Assembly: GCA_964599285.1 (NCBI GenBank)
Contig: CAZREI010000003.1
Span: 1 to 64,000 of the forward strand
Direction of reading: 5' to 3'
DNA length: 64,000 nt
Origin: VGLO01 sp964599285
Lineage (GTDB): Bacteria > Patescibacteriota > Minisyncoccia > Minisyncoccales > Staskawiczbacteraceae
In this document: positions 16,697 through 24,404 of the stretch, piece after piece
Numbering within the stretch: position 1 is the stretch's first letter
How the letters are laid out: each line of letters opens with the position of its first letter
The notes under the pieces: model-generated
Seen by the model: the letters and a program-made list of their open reading frames with translations, nothing else
Told to the model about the DNA's origin: nothing
The model's database searches: none
Made by a program: the position numbers and the translations under genes

Positions 16697-16730
16697 TAAA
16701 AAAAGAGCCGAGAGGGAAATCCCTTCGGCT
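16697..16730 (-). terminator. Terminator of the minus-strand gene at 16758
   Basis: On the minus strand AGCCGAAGGG / CCCTCTCGGCT pairs around ATTT and is followed by CTTTTTTT. Confidence 0.85.
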
Positions 16731-16757
16731 GGGTGTGTGCCTTGCGGCTTTGATGGG

Positions 16758-17285
16758 TTAAGAGATTTCTTTGAAGGCGAAGCTTTTGCCTTTGGACGCG
16801 ATGTGAAACACGTGGTCTTTTTTCCCGGGCAAAATAGACGGGGCAACGTCCTTCATTTTTTTGGCGGAATACACTTCTACCATGGTGTCTTCTTTTTCCA
16901 TCTCCGGGACTTTGCCCCTGATTTCCAGGTTGCAATATCCGCAGGGACTGTGGAAAAAGTAAAAGACATCCGTGATGAGCTTCTTGAGTGCCGCAATTCG
17001 TCGTATTGACGCCTTGAGGCTCTCGCAGTCAACCGCCAAATGTCGCGAATGGACAAGAGCGAGTCCTCCGCCATCGCGCAACACAGGAAAGATATTGCCT
17101 TCCTGGAGGTTGAAGTTTTCAAACAAAAACCTCCGGATTTCGGGGTACAAACCGTGTCCCCCTTGATCTGAATCGGGGCAGGCAACTACCAACGCGGTAG
17201 TAGGCAAGAAATATATTTCCTCCTTTCTCCCGTTAAGGACTCCTTGGGTCGGAACACGTTCTACTGCCACGCACTGCTCGATCAT
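16758..17285 (-). CDS. Carbonic-anhydrase-fold-like protein, orphan cassette gene
   Basis: 175 aa when started at the ATG at 17285, which follows an AGAGAGG Shine-Dalgarno by about 5 nt; an upstream ATG at 17357 is possible. Not firmly identified. It holds VVACPDSDQGGHG and, about 80 residues later, FHSPCGYC. The order Cys-x-Asp then His-x2-Cys resembles the zinc site of beta carbonic anhydrases, and the next gene on the same strand has that site in clearer form. The usual Arg after the Asp is Asp here, so normal hydratase activity is doubtful. A TTGACT box lies upstream near 17405-17410, and its own terminator follows. Codon use is balanced, as in the cassette genes at 3981 and 59687. Confidence 0.5.
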   Translation of the reverse strand: MIEQCVAVERVPTQGVLNGRKEEIYFLPTTALVVACPDSDQGGHGLYPEIRRFLFENFNLQEGNIFPVLRDGGGLALVHSRHLAVDCESLKASIRRIAALKKLITDVFYFFHSPCGYCNLEIRGKVPEMEKEDTMVEVYSAKKMKDVAPSILPGKKDHVFHIASKGKSFAFKEIS

Positions 17286-17412
17286 CGAAACCTCTCTACA
17301 TCTTGTAAAGGTTCTGCCAAGGTGACGGTTGTCAGCTCCATTGCTAACATCCACCATGCCACCTTAACTATCCTCATTATTACATAATTATTAAAAAATG
17401 CAACAGTCAAGC

Positions 17413-17444
17413 AAAAACCAGCCCGCTTAAGCGGGCTGGTTTTT
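17413..17444. terminator. 32-bp perfect palindrome, bidirectional terminator
   Basis: AAAAACCAGCCCGCTT / AAGCGGGCTGGTTTTT pairs fully, with runs of A and T at both ends. It ends the minus-strand gene at 17454 and insulates the promoter of the next minus-strand gene. Confidence 0.9.
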
Positions 17445-17453
17445 GGTCAAATA

Positions 17454-17840
17454 CTAATTGATTTTTTCCACGGTTTTCCAGTCGCCTTCCACCCACAAGC
17501 ATATAATTTCCACTTCAAATCCAAACGACTCCACCGTTTTTCTTGCTTCTTGCAAGTGTTTGATTTGCTCCTCTTTTTCAACAGGATTACCCGCGCATCC
17601 AAAGTGCCCCACAATAGCAATGACCTTTGAACCATGGTGCTCAACGGAAATACCAACCCGTTTTTTGATATTTTCAATAACGGCAGTGTTTTGGTTGTCG
17701 GCTAAAATTTTGTTGGGGCCGGGTTCGGTGACCATGTCCACATAATCCACGCTGTAATTTTTTTGAATATAACTTTTAACCGCGTCCTGGATTCGGCCGT
17801 CCATGCAGTTGATAGCGCAAGCAAACGTTTTATTTTCCAT
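17454..17840 (-). CDS. Small beta-carbonic-anhydrase-like protein
   Basis: 128 aa. Visible motifs are CAINCMDGRIQ (Cys-x-Asp-x-Arg near residues 12-16) and IVGHFGCAGNP (His-x2-Cys near residues 78-81), the zinc ligands and Asp-Arg dyad of the beta class. The protein is much shorter than the usual 190-220 aa enzymes, lacking the N-terminal helices used for dimer contacts. It could hydrate CO2, or act on another small substrate as some short carbonic-anhydrase-like families do. It is followed by a bidirectional terminator, and its start faces the glycosyltransferase at 17931 across an AT-rich gap. Confidence 0.75.
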   Translation of the reverse strand: MENKTFACAINCMDGRIQDAVKSYIQKNYSVDYVDMVTEPGPNKILADNQNTAVIENIKKRVGISVEHHGSKVIAIVGHFGCAGNPVEKEEQIKHLQEARKTVESFGFEVEIICLWVEGDWKTVEKIN

Positions 17841-17893
17841 AAAAATCTTTTATATAATTTTTATAATCTTTATAGCCATTATAAACATTATAA

Positions 17894-17922
17894 TTTCTTT
17901 TGCAACTAAGTTATAGTATAAT
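17894..17922 (+). promoter_or_regulatory. Candidate promoter for the glycosyltransferase at 17931
   Basis: TTTCTT, a 17-bp spacer, then a perfect TATAAT that ends 8 nt before the ATG. The transcript would start about 2 nt before the start codon. Confidence 0.55.
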
Positions 17923-17930
17923 GAAAAAAC

Positions 17931-19232
17931 ATGGAAATTAATTCTCATACAAGCCAAAAAGCCTGGGTGGTGGCGGTGGATATGGGCTATGGCCACCAGC
18001 GCACCGCTTACCCTTTGCGTGACATTGCCTTGGGCCGGGCTATTATTAATGCCAACAATTACGACGGCGTCCCCAAAAAAGATCAGCGCATTTGGCAGAC
18101 CACTCGCTCCTTTTATGAATTCATTTCGCGCTTCCGCCGAATTCCCATCATCGGTCTGTTCCTTTTTTTATTTTTAGACCGGTTCCAAAAAATTATGGGC
18201 TATTACCCAAAGCGCGACCTGTCCAAATCAAACTTCAACGGCAAAACCATTTTTTCGTTCATCAAAAAAGGTTGGGGCAAAGATTTGATAGAACGCCTCA
18301 AAAAAAATCCCCTGCCCATGGTCACCACTTTTTTTACGCCGGCATTCATGGCAGAAGAATTAGATTATCCCAACAACATTTACTGCGTCATTTGCGACGC
18401 CGACATCGCCCGGGTCTGGGTGCCGCTGGAGCCCAAACAAAGCCGCATCCAGTATCTTGCTTCAAACACCTGGACGCGCGACCGGCTCAAATTATACGGT
18501 GTCAAACCGGAAAACATTACCTTAACCGGCTACCCCTTGCCCAAGGAAAACATTGGCCGCAACCAGGAAATTGTCAAAAAGGACATGGGCTACCGGCTTT
18601 TAAACCTTGACCCCAACAAAAAATATCAAAAATTATATAGTCCGCTGGTAAAAAAATATCTTGGATCGTTGCCTACGCGCCCCAACCATCCGCTGACTGT
18701 TATGTTTTCCATCGGCGGAGCCGGCGCCCAAAAAGAAATCGCCCTGCAACTTATCAATAGTTTAAAAGACCGAATCAAGGCCAAAGAATTACGGTTTATC
18801 ATATCGGTGGGCGTGCGGGAAGAATTGCGCCACTATTTTGCCACCCACATTAAGGGTTTGGAACTGGACGGCTGGGTGCATATTTTATCGGGAAAAACTA
18901 TGCCGGAATACTTTGACACTTTTAATCAGGCTTTGCGCACCACCGATATTTTGATGACCAAACCTTCCGAACTTTCTTTTTACGCCGGCCTTGGAATTCC
19001 CATTATCATCGAACCGTCTATCGGCTCGCAAGAAGATTTTAACCGGCGTTGGCTGATGCATATTGGGGCCGCGGTATTGCAGGAAAATCCAAAGTACACC
19101 CATCAGTGGCTGTTTGATTTGCTGGAAGCGGGGGACTTGGCGGAAGTGGCCATGCAAGGTTTTGTGGAAATAGAAAAAATGGGAACGTATCACATCGAAA
19201 AATTAGTGCGACATAATAGCTTCCATGCGTAG
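17931..19232 (+). CDS. GT-B glycosyltransferase, MGDG synthase/MurG-like
   Basis: 433 aa with a two-domain GT-B pattern. The N-terminal domain begins with a glycine/histidine loop (DMGYGHQRTAYPLRD), as in GT28 lipid glycosyltransferases. The C-terminal domain has MFSIGGAGAQKE, a phosphate-binding Gly-rich strand-loop, then ILMTKPSELSFYAGLGIPIIIEPSIGSQE, which matches the sugar-nucleotide binding region (normally K-x-G-G-L-T-x-x-E). There is one hydrophobic stretch near 75-90. It may add sugar to a membrane lipid. It overlaps the next gene, a glycoside hydrolase, by 8 bp, so the two probably work on the same glycan. Substrate not known. Confidence 0.65.
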   Translation: MEINSHTSQKAWVVAVDMGYGHQRTAYPLRDIALGRAIINANNYDGVPKKDQRIWQTTRSFYEFISRFRRIPIIGLFLFLFLDRFQKIMGYYPKRDLSKSNFNGKTIFSFIKKGWGKDLIERLKKNPLPMVTTFFTPAFMAEELDYPNNIYCVICDADIARVWVPLEPKQSRIQYLASNTWTRDRLKLYGVKPENITLTGYPLPKENIGRNQEIVKKDMGYRLLNLDPNKKYQKLYSPLVKKYLGSLPTRPNHPLTVMFSIGGAGAQKEIALQLINSLKDRIKAKELRFIISVGVREELRHYFATHIKGLELDGWVHILSGKTMPEYFDTFNQALRTTDILMTKPSELSFYAGLGIPIIIEPSIGSQEDFNRRWLMHIGAAVLQENPKYTHQWLFDLLEAGDLAEVAMQGFVEIEKMGTYHIEKLVRHNSFHA

Positions 19233-20238
19233 AATGATTCTTTTGTTTTTAATTATATTTTTTATACTACTTGCCTTGGCGCTGGCGTACTTTTTTGTCG
19301 GCCGAGCGCCGGAGCAAAAAAGTATTACTTGGGGAGTGAATTTTTCCCAGATGCAGGCCGAACAGCTAAAGCTTGATTGGAAAAAAACGTACCTGGCCAT
19401 ACTGGAAGATTTGGGCGCCACTCACGTAAAATTGCTGACCCAATGGGATTGGGTGGAAGGCAAGCAAGACGATTTTTATTTCAAAGACATTGATTGGCAA
19501 ATCAGCCAGGCCGAAAGCCACGGCGCCAAAATAACCTATGTGGTAGGCATGAAAACCGGACGCTGGCCCGAGTGTCATGTGCCAACCTGGGCCAATGATT
19601 TGTCAAAATCCGCCCAGCAAGAAAAACTGCTGGAATATATCAAAGAAGTAGTGCAAAGGTATAAAAGTTCGTCGGCTATCATTGCTTGGCAGGCCGAAAA
19701 CGAACCGTTGTTTAAATTTGGCCAGTGTCCGTGGTACGACCAGGATTTTTTGACAAAGGAAGTTGCTCTGATAAAATCATTGGACCCATCGCGCCAAGTG
19801 ATTGTTTCCGATTCGGGCGAGCAGTCGCTGTGGTTTGGCGCGGCAAAAATCGGTGACGTCGTAGCCACCACTATGTATCGGAAGCTGTGGTTTCATGTTG
19901 CGGACGGCGTTGGTTTTTATAGCAGCTTTCCCATTCCACCCGTTTTTTACTATCGCAAAGCCCAGCTGGTCAATTACTTTTTTGGCAAGCAGGTTATCTG
20001 CGGCGAATTGCAAGCCGAACCGTGGGCCTACAAAACATTTTACGACGTTCCGTTAGAAGAACAAGAAAAAACCATGAACCCAAAGCAATTTCAAGACAAT
20101 ATTGAGTATGCAAAAAAAACCGGCCTGCCACAATTTTACTTCTGGGGAAGCGAATGGTGGTACTGGCTCAAGGAGAAACAGAATAAGCCACAGATTTGGG
20201 AAGAAGCCAAAACATTATTTAAACACGATAATCAGTAA
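19225..20238 (+). CDS. Membrane-anchored TIM-barrel glycoside hydrolase
   Basis: 337 aa. An N-terminal membrane anchor (about 5-24) precedes a beta/alpha-barrel of the GH5/GH-A clan type. The acid/base motif is WQAENEP (about 152-158) and a second Glu in ICGELQAEPW (about 256-265) is the likely nucleophile. The first 8 bp overlap the glycosyltransferase gene. It probably trims a cell-surface or environmental glycan outside the membrane; the linkage cannot be told. The 3' end was involved in a rearrangement: an inverted copy of its GAATGGTGGTACTGG lies 75 bp downstream, and a diverged second copy of its last 25 codons lies at 20366-20440. Confidence 0.75.
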   Translation: MRRMILLFLIIFFILLALALAYFFVGRAPEQKSITWGVNFSQMQAEQLKLDWKKTYLAILEDLGATHVKLLTQWDWVEGKQDDFYFKDIDWQISQAESHGAKITYVVGMKTGRWPECHVPTWANDLSKSAQQEKLLEYIKEVVQRYKSSSAIIAWQAENEPLFKFGQCPWYDQDFLTKEVALIKSLDPSRQVIVSDSGEQSLWFGAAKIGDVVATTMYRKLWFHVADGVGFYSSFPIPPVFYYRKAQLVNYFFGKQVICGELQAEPWAYKTFYDVPLEEQEKTMNPKQFQDNIEYAKKTGLPQFYFWGSEWWYWLKEKQNKPQIWEEAKTLFKHDNQ

Positions 20239-20365
20239 AGCCAGTACCACTATTCGAATGGAGGGGTCGGGAGGGAGGAATCCCTTCCGTGGAGGAAAAC
20301 AGTCCCGCGAAGCGGAGACGTTAGAAACCGTGGGTTTCTAAGGAGCGAAGCGACAGAATGGTCGG

Positions 20366-20440
20366 TACTGGTTAAAGAAGAAGCAGGGGTGGCCAGAAAT
20401 ATGGAACGAAGCTCGGCAATTATTTAAGTCAAAAACTTAG
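20366..20440 (+). pseudogene. Leftover 3' end of a second glycoside hydrolase gene
   Basis: The frame reads YWLKKKQGWPEIWNEARQLF and ends KSKT-stop, parallel to YWLKEKQNKPQIWEEAKTLF at the end of the intact gene. No more of the second copy is present. Upstream, 20241-20255 is an inverted copy of GAATGGTGGTACTGG, and 20309-20330 holds a TTAGAAACC..GGTTTCTAA palindrome. The rest of 20239-20540 shows no gene. Confidence 0.75.
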
Positions 20441-20540
20441 AGACCAAAACCACCATTCGTACAAACGCTGTGCATAAGTGGAGGTGATAATATGTAGCAC
20501 ATATTGTAGAATAAACGAATAGTATTAATCAGTAAAAAAT

Positions 20541-21158
20541 ATGAATAGACCGGAAAATTTAAATAATAGTGAAGATTTAAATAATAATCAGGAATCAGAA
20601 TTATCGGAAGACGCCCGCATAGAACAGGAAATACAATCAGAGCAGTCGGCGCTTGTTGAAAATGTAAAAGAGCTCGAAGGTGATGTAGATCAATTAGAAG
20701 AATTGGAAGGAGAGGAAGATCTTTCTACAAAAGCTAAAAATGCTTTAAAAGCAGGACTTGCGGAGCTCAAGGATTTTATACTTGCAAATCCTACGATGAA
20801 TATGTTAAGCAGTGCTGGTATTGCGGGAATAGCGCTTCGCGGAGTTTTTGAGCATTTTAACCAAGGCAAAGACATTAAAGACGTCGCAACTGAAGCACTT
20901 GGTCAATTAGCCGCGTTGGGAATCATTAAATCAGTGGCATATCTTGGGTGGGGAAGAAAAGCACGAATGAAAGAAGTAGAAAAAGCTCAGAAAGAAGCCG
21001 CGGCAGAAGAAGGGGTAGCTACGCAAGAAAATCAAACAGTTTCAGACCAGTCAATAAGTGAATCGGAAGCAGAATTGCCACCAGAAGACACTGAAAGCGA
21101 AATAAAAAAATTGAAAGATGATCTTAATGAGAAATATGATGAGGAAAAAGCAGAATAA
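20541..21158 (+). CDS. Hypothetical acidic protein with a glycine/alanine-rich centre
   Basis: 205 aa, not recognised. An acidic, Asn/Glu-rich N-terminus (1-60) leads to a moderately hydrophobic middle (about 80-140: LANPTMNMLSSAGIAGIALR and QLAALGIIKSVAYLG), then an acidic, helical C-terminus that could form a coiled coil. The middle could sit in or against a membrane as a pair of amphipathic helices. There is no signal peptide. It is followed by a small basic gene and a shared terminator, so the two may form one unit. Confidence 0.6.
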   Translation: MNRPENLNNSEDLNNNQESELSEDARIEQEIQSEQSALVENVKELEGDVDQLEELEGEEDLSTKAKNALKAGLAELKDFILANPTMNMLSSAGIAGIALRGVFEHFNQGKDIKDVATEALGQLAALGIIKSVAYLGWGRKARMKEVEKAQKEAAAEEGVATQENQTVSDQSISESEAELPPEDTESEIKKLKDDLNEKYDEEKAE

Positions 21159-21182
21159 ATGAAATACTAAATTATAAAAATT

Positions 21183-21356
21183 ATGGCTAAAAAATTAACA
21201 AAAAAAGCAATAAAAGAAGTGTTAGAGAAATTAAATAGAGCAAGTGTTTCTCCAAAAGAAAAACTGAAATTACTAAAAGAAATGAATACCTTTGTTAAAA
21301 AGACAGACAAAATGGTAAAGAGCTTAATTTTAAAAGTAAACAAAGAATCTCGTTAA
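21183..21356 (+). CDS. Small basic helical protein, 57 aa
   Basis: ATG start, rich in Lys and Leu with heptad-like spacing (KKAIKEVLEKLNRAS..KEKLKLLKEMNTFVKK). Not recognised. It lies 24 bp after the acidic 205-aa gene and before a strong terminator, so the two probably share a transcript; opposite charges would allow them to interact, which is speculation. Confidence 0.55.
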   Translation: MAKKLTKKAIKEVLEKLNRASVSPKEKLKLLKEMNTFVKKTDKMVKSLILKVNKESR

Positions 21357-21398
21357 GGAAAAGTACAGATTTTTCCTTATGAAAGAGCATTTTCAGTT

Positions 21399-21434
21399 AC
21401 CCCAAAGAGCACTTTGCTCTCTTGGGGTCTTTTT
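21399..21434 (+). terminator. Rho-independent terminator
   Basis: ACCCCAA and TTGGGGT enclose an inner AGAGCA / TGCTCT stem; CTTTTTC follows. Confidence 0.9.
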
Positions 21435-21468
21435 CTTTGCTGCTAAATAATCTATAATGACCTAACTA

Positions 21469-21709
21469 TTCCTTGAATTACGAAATGCCCGCTTAAGAAG
21501 ACTCTTTTTGTCTTTTCCGAGACGGGGCGAATTGGCTGCGGCCAATTGCGCCTCGCGTCTTGACCATCAACGTTGCGATAATCGGCAAAACTTTCGCCTC
21601 CAAATTCGCAATAAATATTTTACGTAGCTTGCTACGTAAAATATTTCTATCAAATTTCTATCTCAAAATTTAGGGAAAATCCTAAAAAGGCATTTCGTAA
21701 TTCAAGGAA
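21469..21709 (+). mobile_element. Foldback element PE170, copy C (enlarged)
   Basis: Terminal arms TTCCTTGAATTACGAAATGC / GCATTTCGTAATTCAAGGAA. The right half is almost identical to copy A (central hairpin TTTTACGTAGC..), but about 70 bp of GC-richer sequence with its own small inverted repeats replaces part of the left half, making 241 bp. Confidence 0.8.
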
Positions 21710-21734
21710 CTATTATTAAAATTAATGTAATTAT

Positions 21735-23111
21735 ATGACTCATAGAGAAATGTTAGAAAATAATCCTAGCGAAGAATTAGAAGATGCCCCCGAAGTAGTA
21801 TTAGAACAAGAACCTCCGCAACAAACCTTGAGGGAAAAAGCGATACGGTTTAATGAAATAGCAAAACAGGTACGGGAAGCCCGCAAAAACAAAGAATCAA
21901 TAGACAAGGATCTTATCAAAGAAGGCGAAACTCTGCACGAAGAATTAATTAGTGAAGGCGTAAGAAAGAAAAAGTTAAGTGAAATGAGGGAAAAGGAGCA
22001 AGGGGTCCCTGAATTGATCGCACAAGAAAAGAAAAAAATAGAAGATATGCCAGAAAGTGAAAGTGAATCAAGCGAAACTGATGATGATTCTTCTGGGGCA
22101 TCGGGAGAAAGTAAAGACGGACTTATTAGGGAATTGGCGGGCAAAAGAATTCAGGGCATTATGAATGAATCGCGACTGCCAAACGAAGAATATGAGAGTA
22201 CGGTGGGAGTGTATGGCGGCAAAATGAATGTTGGCGAAGACGGAGAAATGGTTTGGGATAGGAGGGGTATTGTTTCAAAAATTGATAAAGCAGGGGACGC
22301 TGTACTAAGAACGTATGATGAGCATGTGGTAAAAGAACCGCTGAAGATGATGTGGCGGCATCCAAAATTGTTTTTGAAAGAAATGTTTGCTCCTGGAACA
22401 AAAAGATACCGGGGAAACAATGCAGAGGTTTTGGAAAATATTGAAAGACTGGGGCTTTCTGATTACTATGGGCCCCATGAAAATGGGATAGAAATAAAAC
22501 AGCCAGATATTTATAAGCACGGTTTAGACCTTCAGGATGTTTATCGGTCAGACCAAATTGAATCTGATGTATTAAAAGAAACTGATCGATTCCAAGCTTT
22601 GGCCGAAGCTTCAAAATATGTTGGCCAAATACATAAAGAGCATGGTGGCATTGGAGAATTACTGGTTTCGGATATTATTTTTTTAGAAGACAAAGACGGG
22701 AAATTGGGAAAACCGTTATTAAATTTGCCGGATATTGTTTTTAATAAAGAAAAGATAACCAGCGAAGTAGACAAAAAAACAACTGACATGTTAGATTTTT
22801 TATGTAGCGTTTTTGGAGAAGAATACCGAAGGTCCCAAAATTTAGAAGACGTTGACAAGGCGTTAGATGCAATTGTAGAAAATTACGGAGATAAAAATAT
22901 TATTTCACTGGTAGAGTCTTTTGTAAAAAGAGGCAGGCTGACGCTTCAGGGCGACGCAGAGCTTTTAAAACTGCCAAGCACCACAACTAAGCAAGCGAGA
23001 GGAATTTTTTCTCAACACAATAAAGCTAGGTTGGCTTCAAAAAAGGATATTGATGGATTAATGAAAGAGAAAATTGTGGATGCTTGCGAACGATTTTTAT
23101 CAAAAGAATAA
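21735..23111 (+). CDS. Unknown protein, possible divergent kinase-like fold
   Basis: 458 aa. Residues 1-130 are very acidic, low complexity and coiled-coil-like. The rest is globular. A stretch near 310-340 (IGQIHKEHGGIGELLVSDII ... LLNLPDIVF) resembles the catalytic loop and metal-binding strand of aminoglycoside-kinase or LPS-kinase-like proteins (His then Gly-Gly-x-Gly, then Asn/Asp after the next strand). No ATP-binding Gly loop or Lys is clear, so kinase is only a hypothesis. It ends 3 bp before the start of a GT28 glycosyltransferase and is probably co-transcribed with it. Confidence 0.5.
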   Translation: MTHREMLENNPSEELEDAPEVVLEQEPPQQTLREKAIRFNEIAKQVREARKNKESIDKDLIKEGETLHEELISEGVRKKKLSEMREKEQGVPELIAQEKKKIEDMPESESESSETDDDSSGASGESKDGLIRELAGKRIQGIMNESRLPNEEYESTVGVYGGKMNVGEDGEMVWDRRGIVSKIDKAGDAVLRTYDEHVVKEPLKMMWRHPKLFLKEMFAPGTKRYRGNNAEVLENIERLGLSDYYGPHENGIEIKQPDIYKHGLDLQDVYRSDQIESDVLKETDRFQALAEASKYVGQIHKEHGGIGELLVSDIIFLEDKDGKLGKPLLNLPDIVFNKEKITSEVDKKTTDMLDFLCSVFGEEYRRSQNLEDVDKALDAIVENYGDKNIISLVESFVKRGRLTLQGDAELLKLPSTTTKQARGIFSQHNKARLASKKDIDGLMKEKIVDACERFLSKE

Positions 23112-23114
23112 GGT

Positions 23115-24224
23115 ATGGGCTTGCGATACATGGAACCAAAAAAGAAAAAAATCCTTATTTTGTCTATGACGGCTGGATTTGGCCATGTCCGGGCAGGGGA
23201 GGCGCTTTTGGATTATGCCAAAGAACATTTGCCCGAGGCAAGCGCACAGCACGTTGATGTGCTTGACATTGACCCAACTCTTAGAAAATACTCTTTGAAA
23301 ATGTATGGACTGGTAAGTAAAAAACTACCGTTGTTGTGGGGAATGTTCTATGAGTCTGGATTGTTATTTTTCGTCGTTAAGAAATTCATGAGTATCAGAG
23401 CAGCCTTCAACGATAGCATCCCAGCCTATGTGCGCCAAAAAAATCCCGATGCCGTCATCTGCACCAACATTTTTATTTTGCATTTGCTGGGCCGGTCTGG
23501 CCGAGCTTTATTTAAAAATATCCCCTTGGGCGTTGTGGTAACCGATTACCATGGCCATTCCTTTTACCGCGTTGATTGGATTCATTACTATTTTGTGGCC
23601 ACGGCCAGCGTCGGTCAGGAATTGGAAGCTATAGGTATTCCCAAAGAAAAAATTGTGGTGACGGGAATTCCCATCAATCCTAAATTTTACGTCAAAGAAA
23701 ATATCGGTGAACTGAAAGCAAAATATGGCGTCCAAAACCATTTGCCGGTCGTAGTATTGATAGCTTCGTTTAGCATTTCCGGGCGCCAGTTGCAAGGTCT
23801 TGTGGAAAAATTATTAGGTCTTGATCCGCCAATATATCTGATTGCAATTACCAGCGGCAACCAAAAGTGTTATGATATGCTAAAAAATAATGTTGGCGGA
23901 CACGAGCGGTTTTTGCTGGTCAACTGGACAAACGAAATAGAAGAATATATAAAAATAGCAGACGTGGTGATAAGCAAAGCCGGAGGACTGACGGTTTCTG
24001 AATGCCTTGCCCTGCAAACACCGATGATTATTTTCAATCCTATTCCCGGGCAAGAAGAACATAACGTCGAATTTTTGGAAAAAAATAATTTTGGCAAACA
24101 GGCGGCTGACGTGGATAGAATTATTAACCTGGTCCCAGGCATGATAGCAAAGGCTCATAGTAGCCCTCTACCGCTTTTTGAAGTCACAAATCCTTGCGAG
24201 AAAATATTCAGTGTATTAATTTGA
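23115..24224 (+). CDS. GT28 glycosyltransferase, UgtP/MGDG synthase-like
   Basis: 369-aa GT-B enzyme. The N-terminal SMTAGFGHVRAGEAL (about 13-27) is the glycine/His loop of diacylglycerol glucosyltransferases. The second domain has VVLIASFSISGRQ and the nucleotide-sugar signature SKAGGLTVSECLALQTPMII (about 291-310) followed by PIPGQEEHN. This is the standard UgtP/MGD1 layout, so the enzyme probably puts one or more hexoses on diacylglycerol to make membrane glycolipid. The ATG at 23115 is 3 bp after the preceding stop; MEPKKKKIL six codons later could be the true start. Confidence 0.85.
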   Translation: MGLRYMEPKKKKILILSMTAGFGHVRAGEALLDYAKEHLPEASAQHVDVLDIDPTLRKYSLKMYGLVSKKLPLLWGMFYESGLLFFVVKKFMSIRAAFNDSIPAYVRQKNPDAVICTNIFILHLLGRSGRALFKNIPLGVVVTDYHGHSFYRVDWIHYYFVATASVGQELEAIGIPKEKIVVTGIPINPKFYVKENIGELKAKYGVQNHLPVVVLIASFSISGRQLQGLVEKLLGLDPPIYLIAITSGNQKCYDMLKNNVGGHERFLLVNWTNEIEEYIKIADVVISKAGGLTVSECLALQTPMIIFNPIPGQEEHNVEFLEKNNFGKQAADVDRIINLVPGMIAKAHSSPLPLFEVTNPCEKIFSVLI

Positions 24225-24404
24225 AATTTACAATTTGAAATTTGAAATCAATTTGAAATGATTGAATTTGAAATTTGAAAATGTTACGTTCTCGTCATTG
24301 CGAGGAGCGTAGCGACGTGGCAATCTACAGTTTTCAAATTTAGACATTTAAATATTCACTTTTTGATTTCAAATTTAAAATTTAAAATTTCAAATTTACA
24401 ATCT
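24225..24404. mobile_element. Word-type inverted repeat around REP unit R4
   Basis: Left of the REP the gap repeats AATTTGAAATTTGAAA; right of it the inverse, TTTCAAATTTAAAATTT. The REP-like unit (24293-24326) sits in the middle, the same architecture as the composite elements at 14865 and 32394. Confidence 0.7.
24293..24326 (+). repeat. REP-like unit R4
   Basis: CGTCATTGCGAG to GCAATCT with internal GAGCGTAGCGACGTG. Confidence 0.8.
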
